DNA of 5,364 bases. It comes from Acidobacteriota bacterium. Lineage in GTDB: Bacteria > Acidobacteriota > Terriglobia > Acidoferrales > UBA7541. The notes below the pieces were generated by a model. The model worked only from the letters and a program-made list of their open reading frames with translations. It was not told the origin of the DNA and ran no database searches. The position numbers were made by a program, and so were the translations under genes. The stretch spans positions 1 to 5,364 of the forward strand of contig JAFAZL010000165.1 of the NCBI GenBank assembly GCA_019239815.1, written 5' to 3'. Below are positions 1-5,364 of the stretch, one piece after another (the first letter of the stretch is position 1; each line of letters begins with the position of its first letter).

Positions 1-1631
1 CCCGAGCAGTAGAAGCTGCGGACCGCTTCGCGGGGGTCGGAGACAAGCGGTTCACCGAAAAGATTGAAGCTCGTATTCACCAGAACCGGAGCAGGCGCCG
101 ATTCGCCAAATTTGTGCAGCAGCCGCCAGAAACTCGGATTGGATTCCTTTTCGACGGTGTGAACGCGGACCTCGCGATTGTTGAACGCAAATTGTTCGAG
201 CCCTTCGATGTTCGATCGCAGCTTCGCAAGCGACGCCATGAATCGACAATTGGGCGAAGCGTCGAAAAATTCATGCGCGCGCTCGGCAGGCACCGACAGC
301 GCGAACGGATGAAAATCAGCGCGATGCTTGATGTACTGATTCACGTTGTCGATGACGTATTCGGAAAACGGCGACGCGAGAATGCTGCGATTGCCGAGCG
401 CGCGATGACCAAACTCCGTGCGCCCCTGGCACCAGGCTACGATTTTCTCGCGCTCCAGGATCTTCACGCTTTCCGAAATCAGGTGATCTTCGCCCGACGT
501 GTACTTGTAGATGATTTTGCAGTTATCGAGCACCGCTTTGATATTTTGCGAGCCAAGCGCCGGACCGAGCGCCAATGTTTTCAACGCCGCCCGTCCCGAC
601 TTGCCGCTTATTTTTTTTCGGCAGAGAAACGCCGCGCCCAGCGCGGTGCCCGCGTTGCCCGCAACTGGCTGCACGTAAACGTTGTCGAACGTGCTGCGCA
701 TTTCAAGTGCGCGCACCAGGAGAACATTGAGAAAAACTCCGCCAGCGACGCACAGTGAATCGACTCCATATTGCGCCTGATAGTAGTGTGCGATATCGAG
801 CACCGACTCTTCGAGAAAAAGTTGCGCGCTGCGCGCAATCGCCGCAGCTGTCGCGGAATCGGTCCGCGGTTTGTCTTTGTTGATCTTCATCTCGCGGAAA
901 AATTGCGGCGAGAACGTGCCGCGCTCGTCTGGCCCGGCTGCAAAATAGCGGCGGTCGAGAACAGGAAGCCCATGCTTGTCCGTGCGGAACAACTTGCGAA
1001 ACACCGGCAAAAATTCGGGCTGCCCCTGCCGTCCGAGCCATTGCACTTTGTGCTCGTCCCAATGCGGACGAAGGCCGAGCAGCGCCGTGATCCGCGAATA
1101 AAACCAGCCGAGCGAATCGGGAAACTGCATCGTGCGCAGTGGGCGGATTTCGTCGCCTTCCCCGAGCGAGATTTGCCCGCACCGCCCGGCACACCCGCCG
1201 TCGAGCGTTAGGATCAGCGCGCGATCGAAATCCGACGTGTAGTACGCGCTCGCTGCGTGGCAAAGATGATGCTCGAACTGCTGAAGCTTAACCTTGCTGT
1301 CGCTGTTGAGCTGTTCGCGAAGTTGCGGAATCGCCGTGGACTTGCGCGAATCCCGCGCGGAGCGTCGTTTGCGATTCGCGGAAAATTTCGAGCCGAGGCC
1401 GGATTCGCGCAGACGCGATTCCTGCGGCGAATCGGCGAGGGCTGCGCCATCAAGATCAGCGGCGCTGATGCTGTGCTGCTCGAAAACCCGCTGCAGCGCA
1501 GCGGCCGGAACGGTGCTTACGCCTGGTGCGCGATCGACTTTCTCTTCCTCGATCGCCGCGAGGATGTTTTCGCCATCGACGAGCGCGATGGCGGAATCCT
1601 GATCGAGGCTGGCGACACCGAGTACGAGCAT
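1..1631 (-). CDS. Carbamoyltransferase, NodU/TobZ/SxtI family (3' end lies outside the window)
   Basis: The frame is open from an ATG at 1631 to the left edge (543 codons, no stop), so the C-terminus is missing. The family sequence usually ends 15-40 residues after this point. Family members form carbamoyl-adenylate from carbamoyl phosphate and ATP in a C-terminal YrdC-like domain. They pass the carbamoyl group to a hydroxyl acceptor in an N-terminal Kae1-like domain. Visible in the N-terminal half are H121-H-L-C-H125-A-A-S-A-Y-Y (metal-binding HxxxH) and D144-G-G, spaced as in TobZ. The C-terminal half shows GRTEFGHRALGNRS (403-416), K435, M465, R489 and NTSFN (519-523). Oddities are Q11 where HDSA normally has His, N326 where the motif usually reads PAAGDAG, and loss of the usual RxKH after EEE. 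The ATG lies 9 bases after the mtaB stop, in the same frame, with no Shine-Dalgarno sequence, so translation is probably coupled. The acceptor is unknown. Family assignment is secure. Confidence 0.93.
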   Translation of the reverse strand, partial: MLVLGVASLDQDSAIALVDGENILAAIEEEKVDRAPGVSTVPAAALQRVFEQHSISAADLDGAALADSPQESRLRESGLGSKFSANRKRRSARDSRKSTAIPQLREQLNSDSKVKLQQFEHHLCHAASAYYTSDFDRALILTLDGGCAGRCGQISLGEGDEIRPLRTMQFPDSLGWFYSRITALLGLRPHWDEHKVQWLGRQGQPEFLPVFRKLFRTDKHGLPVLDRRYFAAGPDERGTFSPQFFREMKINKDKPRTDSATAAAIARSAQLFLEESVLDIAHYYQAQYGVDSLCVAGGVFLNVLLVRALEMRSTFDNVYVQPVAGNAGTALGAAFLCRKKISGKSGRAALKTLALGPALGSQNIKAVLDNCKIIYKYTSGEDHLISESVKILEREKIVAWCQGRTEFGHRALGNRSILASPFSEYVIDNVNQYIKHRADFHPFALSVPAERAHEFFDASPNCRFMASLAKLRSNIEGLEQFAFNNREVRVHTVEKESNPSFWRLLHKFGESAPAPVLVNTSFNLFGEPLVSDPREAVRSFYCS

Positions 1632-1640
1632 GGACGGAGT

Positions 1641-3146
1641 TTACAAGTGGGATGTAGCGTGATGCACGGCAAAATTGCTCTCGGTTTCCGGCGAGGCATG
1701 GAGAATGCCGTTTTCGTAGCCGGTTACTTTCGCGCGGACAAGTTGATTGTGCGCAAACACACCGGCAAGCCGAAGCTGGAGGTAATTCGTGGAAATTGCC
1801 GGCGTCCAAGTCTCGGCGAATTCGGCAACGTTCGCTTCGTTCGTGTGGCGCAACGTCAAGACTTCAAGCGCGGAGTCGAGCTGTGATTCGCGGAAGGCTG
1901 CGCCCTTTCTGTCGGAGAGAGCACGAAGTTCACGGGCACGCTCACGAATCGTGACAGCCGGAACATGGTCGGGCATCGACTCCGCTGCGGTGCCGGGGCG
2001 AAGGGAGTACGAGAAGACATGGAGATACGCGAACGGACGGCACTCAATAAAATCGATTGTCGCGGCGTGATCTTCGGCCGTTTCACCGGGAAAGCCAGCG
2101 ATGACGTCAGCGCCGATGGCGGCGTGGGGCAATTGGTCGCGGATGAGTTCGATCCGCCGCGCGTAGTGCTCGCTGCGATACCAGCGATGCATCGCGCCGA
2201 GGATGCGGTCCGAGCCCGATTGCAGCGGCATGTGGAAGTGCTGCGCGATTCGCGCCGTTGACGAAAAGAGCGCGATGAGATCCTGCGTCACGTCGAGCGG
2301 CTCGATCGAGCTGATGCGAAGGCGAGCGACGTCGGTTTCGTCGAGAATGCGACGCAACAAATCTTCAAACTCGATGCGCGGCGTGAGATCGCGCCCCCAC
2401 GTGCCGAGGTTGATGCCGCTGAGGACGATCTCTTTGTAGCCTGCGGCCGTGAGGCGTCGAATTTCGGCGACGACCTCGTTTGCCGGCATGCTGCGACTCT
2501 TGCCACGCACAAATGGAATTACGCAATACGAGCAGCGCAGATTGCAGCCGTCCTGAATTTTCAGCGTCGGCCGCGTGTGATTCGCTTCCCCGCCGAGAAC
2601 AGGAGCGGAGAGAAATTCGGAGCGATCAAAAATGTTGGCTGTGAGGATTTTGGGAAGCGGCGAGGAGGAAAAATACTGCGCCGCCGCAAGTTCTTCCGGC
2701 CCGGGCAAGCTGGGGCGCAGCAGTGCTGCGCCCGTACAAGAAGAGGTGTCGGGCGCTGCGACTGTGTCGAGCGAGACGAAATTCGCGAAACGCGCGGGCT
2801 GTGGCGGCGTGATTCTTGAGATGAGCGCAGGGATTTCGGGCTTGTGCGAATTCCCTACTACGTGGAGGACGCCAGGCAGAACGGCCAGATCCTCAGGAGC
2901 GCGCTGGGCGTAGCAGCCTGTGGCGATGATTTTTGCCGCAGGGTTTGCAGCGTGGAGTTTACGGATGGCATCGCGCGCTTGTGCATCGGCCGACGCGGTC
3001 ACCGTGCACGTGTTCACGACGATGACGTCGGCGCCGTCGGGTGCAGCGGCCAGGTTGTGACCTTGCGATCGAAGCTGTTGTTCGATCGCGGCAGCGTCGG
3101 CCTGTGTGGCGCGGCAACCAAATTGTTCGATGTGAAACGTTGGCAT
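1641..3146 (-). CDS. mtaB: tRNA t6A37 methylthiotransferase MtaB (radical SAM, MiaB/YqeV family)
   Basis: A 501-residue cytoplasmic radical-SAM enzyme. The family converts t6A at position 37 of ANN-decoding tRNAs to ms2t6A using two [4Fe-4S] clusters. The N-terminal methylthiotransferase domain shows the three auxiliary-cluster cysteines C11, C47 (NTCTVT) and C78 (TGCYAQ). The radical-SAM core has C201-N-L-R-C205-S-Y-C208, LSGINLG (242-248), HMPLQSGSD (305-313) and GADVIAGFPGET (345-356). The last 70 or so residues resemble a TRAM RNA-binding domain (ISTNYLQLRL). The GC-R-A-T-Q form and the overall pattern fit MtaB better than MiaB or RimO. The protein is about 50 residues longer than Bacillus YqeV because of an Ala/Ser/Pro-rich linker near 125-165. 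I chose ATG 3146 because the conserved domain begins immediately after it. The frame stays open up to an ATG at 3233, but those 29 residues look unconserved. There is no clear Shine-Dalgarno sequence. The carbamoyltransferase follows 9 bases downstream. Confidence 0.93.
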   Translation of the reverse strand: MPTFHIEQFGCRATQADAAAIEQQLRSQGHNLAAAPDGADVIVVNTCTVTASADAQARDAIRKLHAANPAAKIIATGCYAQRAPEDLAVLPGVLHVVGNSHKPEIPALISRITPPQPARFANFVSLDTVAAPDTSSCTGAALLRPSLPGPEELAAAQYFSSSPLPKILTANIFDRSEFLSAPVLGGEANHTRPTLKIQDGCNLRCSYCVIPFVRGKSRSMPANEVVAEIRRLTAAGYKEIVLSGINLGTWGRDLTPRIEFEDLLRRILDETDVARLRISSIEPLDVTQDLIALFSSTARIAQHFHMPLQSGSDRILGAMHRWYRSEHYARRIELIRDQLPHAAIGADVIAGFPGETAEDHAATIDFIECRPFAYLHVFSYSLRPGTAAESMPDHVPAVTIRERARELRALSDRKGAAFRESQLDSALEVLTLRHTNEANVAEFAETWTPAISTNYLQLRLAGVFAHNQLVRAKVTGYENGILHASPETESNFAVHHATSHL

Positions 3147-3333
3147 GGGATTGCATGAATATGATAACGGCAATGCTGAAAGCGCGAAACATCCGACGCG
3201 CCGCAGGCTCAGGACTAGGAATCTAGAAGGCATCGCCTTCTCTTCAGCTAAGCGATCCCGCCGTTGTCACAAAGTCAGAACTCACCCGAGCAGCATCTAA
3301 CTCGTACGATGCTTACAACCGAGACGAGTCAAC

Positions 3334-3363
3334 TTTACTCACTGGCGGACGCGCCGATACAAT
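3334..3363 (+). promoter_or_regulatory. Possible sigma-70-type promoter for the glycosyltransferase gene
   Basis: TTTACT (3334-3339; 4 of 6 matches to TTGACA), an 18-base spacer and TACAAT (3358-3363; 5 of 6 matches to TATAAT) lie just upstream of the ATG at 3375. Transcription would begin near 3370, leaving a leader of about 5 bases. That agrees with the absence of a Shine-Dalgarno sequence and favours 3375 over the earlier in-frame starts at 3264 (TTG) and 3309 (ATG). Matches of this quality also occur by chance, so this is tentative. Confidence 0.3.
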
Positions 3364-3374
3364 CGGGCAACGCC

Positions 3375-4154
3375 ATGGCACGCCGAAGAAACACTCCGTC
3401 GTCACTGACCGATCCCAAAATTTCGGTGGTGATCCCGGTCTACAACGAGAAGGACACGATCGACGAAATCCTGCGTCGCGTAACCGATACCGAAGTGCGC
3501 AAAGAAGTCATCATCGTGGACGACTGCTCCACCGACGGCACGCGCCAGCGATTGAAGACGATGGCCGAACTGCGAGCGAAAGGCGAAACGATGGCGCCCG
3601 CCACGGATGGCGCAGATCCGGTTCCGCTGAGCGATTTGCGATTTTTCTTTCAATTGCAAAACCAGGGAAAAGGCGCCGCGCTTCGGCGCGGATTCGAGCA
3701 GGTGACCGGAGACATCGTGCTGGTGCAGGATGCTGACCTGGAATACGACCCGCGCGATTATCCAAAACTGCTGGAGCCCATCATCGATGGGCGCGCGGAT
3801 GTCGTCTACGGATCACGATTTCTGGGCGGTCCGCAGCGCGTGCACTATTTCTGGCATTACGTGGCGAACACAATCCTGACACTGCTCTCCGATATTTTCA
3901 CGAATCTGAAGCTCACAGACATGGAGACTTGCTACAAAGTCTTCCGCCGCGAAGTCCTCCAAGGGATCACGTTGCGGTCGGACCGCTTCGGATTCGAGCC
4001 GGAGATTACGGCGAAGATCGCGAAGAAAGACTGGCGCGTATACGAAGTGCCGATTTCTTACGCCGGCCGCACTTACGAAGAAGGAAAGAAGATCACCTGG
4101 AAAGACGGCGTCCAAGCGCTTTGGTGCATCATCAAGTACAAATTTTCAGACTGA
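3375..4154 (+). CDS. Family 2 glycosyltransferase, DPM1-like (polyprenyl-phosphate sugar transferase type)
   Basis: A 259-residue single-domain GT-A glycosyltransferase. Relatives transfer a sugar from a nucleotide-sugar or GDP-sugar, often to a polyprenyl phosphate at the inner membrane face; the donor here cannot be read from sequence. Motifs in order are VVIPVYNE (18-25, nucleotide-binding strand), DDCSTDGT (49-56), NQGKGAALRRGF (from about 96), the metal-binding QDADLEYDP (118-126), YGSRFLGG (145-152), DMETCYKVF (182-190) and GFEPEI (about 206-211). No convincing transmembrane segment or signal peptide is present, unlike fused DPM1-GtrA proteins, so it is probably a soluble or peripheral enzyme. 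About 20 extra polar residues lie between DDCSTDGT and NQGKG. In-frame starts also exist at 3264 (TTG) and 3309 (ATG). I prefer 3375 because the core fold begins soon after it and the codons upstream look non-coding. It is divergent from mtaB and convergent with the regulator, so it is probably transcribed alone. Confidence 0.9.
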   Translation: MARRRNTPSSLTDPKISVVIPVYNEKDTIDEILRRVTDTEVRKEVIIVDDCSTDGTRQRLKTMAELRAKGETMAPATDGADPVPLSDLRFFFQLQNQGKGAALRRGFEQVTGDIVLVQDADLEYDPRDYPKLLEPIIDGRADVVYGSRFLGGPQRVHYFWHYVANTILTLLSDIFTNLKLTDMETCYKVFRREVLQGITLRSDRFGFEPEITAKIAKKDWRVYEVPISYAGRTYEEGKKITWKDGVQALWCIIKYKFSD

Positions 4155-4181
4155 GCAGCGCGGCGCGGAGTGCCATTTGTC

Positions 4182-4196
4182 GCCGAATGGGTCGGC
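4182..4196 (+). terminator. Small GC-rich hairpin, possible weak terminator of the glycosyltransferase gene
   Basis: GCCGA (4182-4186), a five-base loop ATGGG and TCGGC (4192-4196) form a perfect 5-bp stem 27 bases after the stop codon. Only AAGTTTG follows, not a proper U-tract, so intrinsic termination would be weak. The larger imperfect hairpin at 4208-4249 may do the job instead, or jointly. Confidence 0.25.
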
Positions 4197-4207
4197 AAGT
4201 TTGAACG

Positions 4208-4249
4208 CTGAGATCCTTCGCCGTCGTTTGGACGGGCTCAGGATGACAG
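4208..4249. repeat. Palindromic intergenic repeat-like element (GAGATCCTTCG...CTCAGGATGACA type)
   Basis: An imperfect inverted repeat sits between two convergent genes. CTG (4208-4210) pairs with CAG (4247-4249), ATCCT (4213-4217) with AGGAT (4240-4244), and CCGTC (4221-4225) with GACGG (4231-4235). The loop is GTTTG and there are small internal bulges. The ends GAGATCCTTCG and CTCAGGATGACA match, from memory, a short palindromic unit seen many times in intergenic DNA of Acidobacteriota and some other phyla. Only one copy is in this window, so dispersal cannot be shown here. Its position suits a bidirectional terminator or mRNA 3'-end stabiliser for both genes. Confidence 0.55.
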
Positions 4250-4282
4250 GTTTCGTTAGAGGCTAAACCAACAGAGAGAAAA

Positions 4283-4960
4283 TCAGGCGACGGGCGCCAT
4301 GCGGCGCTGGAACGTGAGCAGGATCAGGTCAGCCCGGCGGCGGACACCGAACTTGCTGAGCAAGTTGGAGACGTGAAACTTCACGGTGCGCTCCGCGATG
4401 TTGAGCTTGCTGGCGATCTCTTTGTTCGATAGATTTTCGAGCAGCGAATCGAGAACTTCCTGTTCGCGGCGGCTGAGATTAGTGACCGTGTCGGTCTTGA
4501 GGCGGCGGCCCTGGCCGGTCAGGATCGAATCGACGAATCCGGACAGCACCGAGCGCGGAACCCAGAATCCACCGACAGCAACCAGGGGCAGCGCGCGGAT
4601 GAGCTGTTCGCGAGCTTCCACGTAGGTCAGTAAACCCTTCACGCCGAGTCGCAGCAGCGAATAGCTATTCGCGTCGCTGAGCTGTTCGCCGACGACGATC
4701 AGGCGAGCCTCAGGAAAGCGCTCCAAAATGTTGGCCAGCAGTGCACCGGTCGCAGGACGCGCGGCATGCGCGTCAATGACATACACCTGCGCGGGAGGCG
4801 GTTCGAGATTGCGAAGATCGGGAGCTAAGGTCGACTCGAGGTGCTTGGAGGTGACCTTGAATTGGGGCTTAGCGAGAATACGCTCGAACTCGCTCAGCAC
4901 CAGGGGGTGCGGCGAAAGGATGCAGACGGATAATTTTGCGGTAGCGCGTTTCGTAGCCAC
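4283..4960 (-). CDS. NarL/LuxR-type DNA-binding response regulator with degenerate receiver domain
   Basis: From the GTG at 4960 this is a 225-residue protein, close to the usual 210-225 of NarL/FixJ regulators. Residues 9-145 follow the receiver fold: SVCILSPHPLVLSEF, YVIDAHAARPATG with D63 at the phospho-acceptor position, then LIVVGEQ and LGVKGLLTYVEAREQL. The acidic pair normally found before H-P is S16-P17, the switch Thr/Ser after the fourth strand is absent, and the conserved Lys appears to be Y113. It may therefore work without phosphorylation. Residues 161-217 form a good GerE/LuxR helix-turn-helix: LSRREQEVL, LSNKEIASKLNIAERTVKFH and VSNLLSKFGV. No partner histidine kinase is in the window and the targets are unknown. 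The start is uncertain: the frame remains open to an ATG at 5350 with no in-frame ATG between, but the upstream residues look unrelated to any domain and no Shine-Dalgarno sequence supports any start. Confidence 0.85.
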   Translation of the reverse strand: MATKRATAKLSVCILSPHPLVLSEFERILAKPQFKVTSKHLESTLAPDLRNLEPPPAQVYVIDAHAARPATGALLANILERFPEARLIVVGEQLSDANSYSLLRLGVKGLLTYVEAREQLIRALPLVAVGGFWVPRSVLSGFVDSILTGQGRRLKTDTVTNLSRREQEVLDSLLENLSNKEIASKLNIAERTVKFHVSNLLSKFGVRRRADLILLTFQRRMAPVA

Positions 4961-5364
4961 TGTAGATTCAATGTAGAGGACAGGGTCAGTACTGGGCAAG
5001 CAGGTTTCGGGCAGGTGTTGTCGAATTGTTACGTAACCGTTGGGATGCTTTTCCAGCGAGGAGATAGCAAGCGATTTCCGGCCCAGCCGTGAGTCGAAAT
5101 GGAGCCAAGAACCATCAGATAAGGCTGATTTTAGGCGGTTTTGCACGGTGCTGGAGGCCAACGTCGGGTGTCTGTGGATACCGTTCGCGGCGGTTTTCGA
5201 CTCTTTCGATGCAACGGGCTTCGGTTTATTGGCTTCGGCCACGTAAAATAGGGTGTTCAGCCAGGTACAGGTAGGGCGGCAGGAACCGCGTGACAGGGTC
5301 GCATCGGCTCTCCAGCCGGTATCCAAGCGAGTTCTGGGGGATGACTTCAAAGGAATGCGGAATT
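4961..5364. other. Stretch without a supported gene, upstream of the LuxR-type regulator
   Basis: I see no convincing gene here. The minus-strand frame of the regulator stays open to 5350, but its translation is compositionally mixed and resembles no domain. Items present are a perfect 10-bp palindrome GTTACGTAAC (5028-5037), about 70 bases before the regulator's GTG, and a 5-bp GC hairpin CGGCT-CTCC-AGCCG (5305-5318). There is also a direct repeat GGCTTCGG at 5217-5224 and 5231-5238. A weak minus-strand promoter-like pair is TTGCCC (4999-4994) and TACATT (4975-4970), spaced 18 bases. Any of these could occur by chance. The region most likely carries regulatory sequence for the regulator, perhaps with a long leader. 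Confidence 0.45.

Noticed and set aside
114..758. 214-codon plus-strand open frame, and a 186-codon minus-strand frame at 703-1263
   Set aside because: Both overlap the carbamoyltransferase in other frames. Their translations are Arg/Ala-rich with no motifs, while the minus-strand carbamoyltransferase frame shows family motifs throughout.
1257..1886. 209-codon plus-strand open frame across the mtaB/carbamoyltransferase junction
   Set aside because: It is antisense to two well-supported genes and resembles no family. It is a GC-driven shadow.
3147..3233. 29-residue N-terminal extension of MtaB, somewhat signal-like (ATG at 3233 with AGAAGG just before it)
   Set aside because: MtaB proteins are cytoplasmic and begin directly before the first auxiliary-cluster cysteine. 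The AGAAGG sits only 2 bases from the ATG, too close to be a good ribosome site, and the residues are not family-like.
3264..3374. Earlier in-frame starts of the glycosyltransferase (TTG 3264, ATG 3309)
   Set aside because: Codons in this stretch look non-coding, the fold does not need them, and a promoter-like pair lies inside the stretch. They are kept only as alternatives.
4987..4994. CAGTACTG palindrome
   Set aside because: An 8-bp dyad is expected many times by chance and does not extend further.
5040..5246. Plus-strand open frames of 61-68 codons at the right end
   Set aside because: They are short, have no recognisable motif, and there is no supporting ribosome binding site or neighbour. 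Chance frames are expected at this base composition.
5260..5364. Possible riboswitch or structured leader on the minus strand (hairpin CGGCT-CTCC-AGCCG at 5305-5318)
   Set aside because: I compared it mentally with glycine, cobalamin, c-di-GMP, ZTP and fluoride riboswitch consensus cores and found none. A single 5-bp hairpin is not enough.
1..5364. CRISPR array, transposable element genes, tRNA or rRNA genes
   Set aside because: No spaced direct repeats, transposase or integrase motifs, or tRNA/rRNA-like sequence were seen on either strand.

Overview
This 5.4 kb window looks like ordinary chromosomal DNA from a moderately GC-rich, soil-type bacterium. The MtaB-like enzyme carries the motif forms C-N-L-R-C-S-Y-C-V-I-P and L-S-G-I-N-L-G. 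The glycosyltransferase carries Q-D-A-D-L-E-Y-D-P and D-M-E-T-C-Y-K-V-F. A short palindromic element ends in CTCAGGATGACA. Together these remind me most of Acidobacteriota (Terriglobia-like), with Verrucomicrobiota as the main alternative. That placement is from memory and inference; no rRNA or marker search was possible. There are no tRNA or rRNA genes, CRISPR arrays, transposases or integrases.

Layout: (1) Positions 3146 down to 1 on the minus strand hold a two-gene transcription unit. An mtaB-type tRNA methylthiotransferase is followed after 9 bases, in the same reading frame, by a TobZ/NodU/SxtI-type carbamoyltransferase that runs off the left edge without a stop. (2) About 230 bases of divergent intergenic DNA lead to a plus-strand family 2 glycosyltransferase of the dolichol-phosphate-mannose-synthase-like type (about 3375-4154). 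(3) A 128-base convergent spacer holds a small hairpin and a palindromic repeat. (4) A minus-strand NarL/LuxR-type regulator with a degenerate receiver domain lies at about 4960-4283. (5) Positions 4961-5364 carry no gene I can support and are probably its upstream regulatory region.

How the genes may work together: MtaB adds a methylthio group to N6-threonylcarbamoyladenosine (t6A) at tRNA position 37. The coupled carbamoyltransferase belongs to a family built from the same two folds (Kae1/TsaD-like and YrdC/TsaC-like) that make t6A. Its carbamoyl-adenylate-forming half looks complete, but at least two active-site positions in its Kae1-like half appear changed. This pairing, and the mismatch between the two halves, is the most interesting thing here. 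A role in tRNA modification is only a hypothesis; carbamoylation of a glycan or small molecule is the conventional reading. The glycosyltransferase and the regulator are on separate transcription units and have no demonstrable link to that pair.
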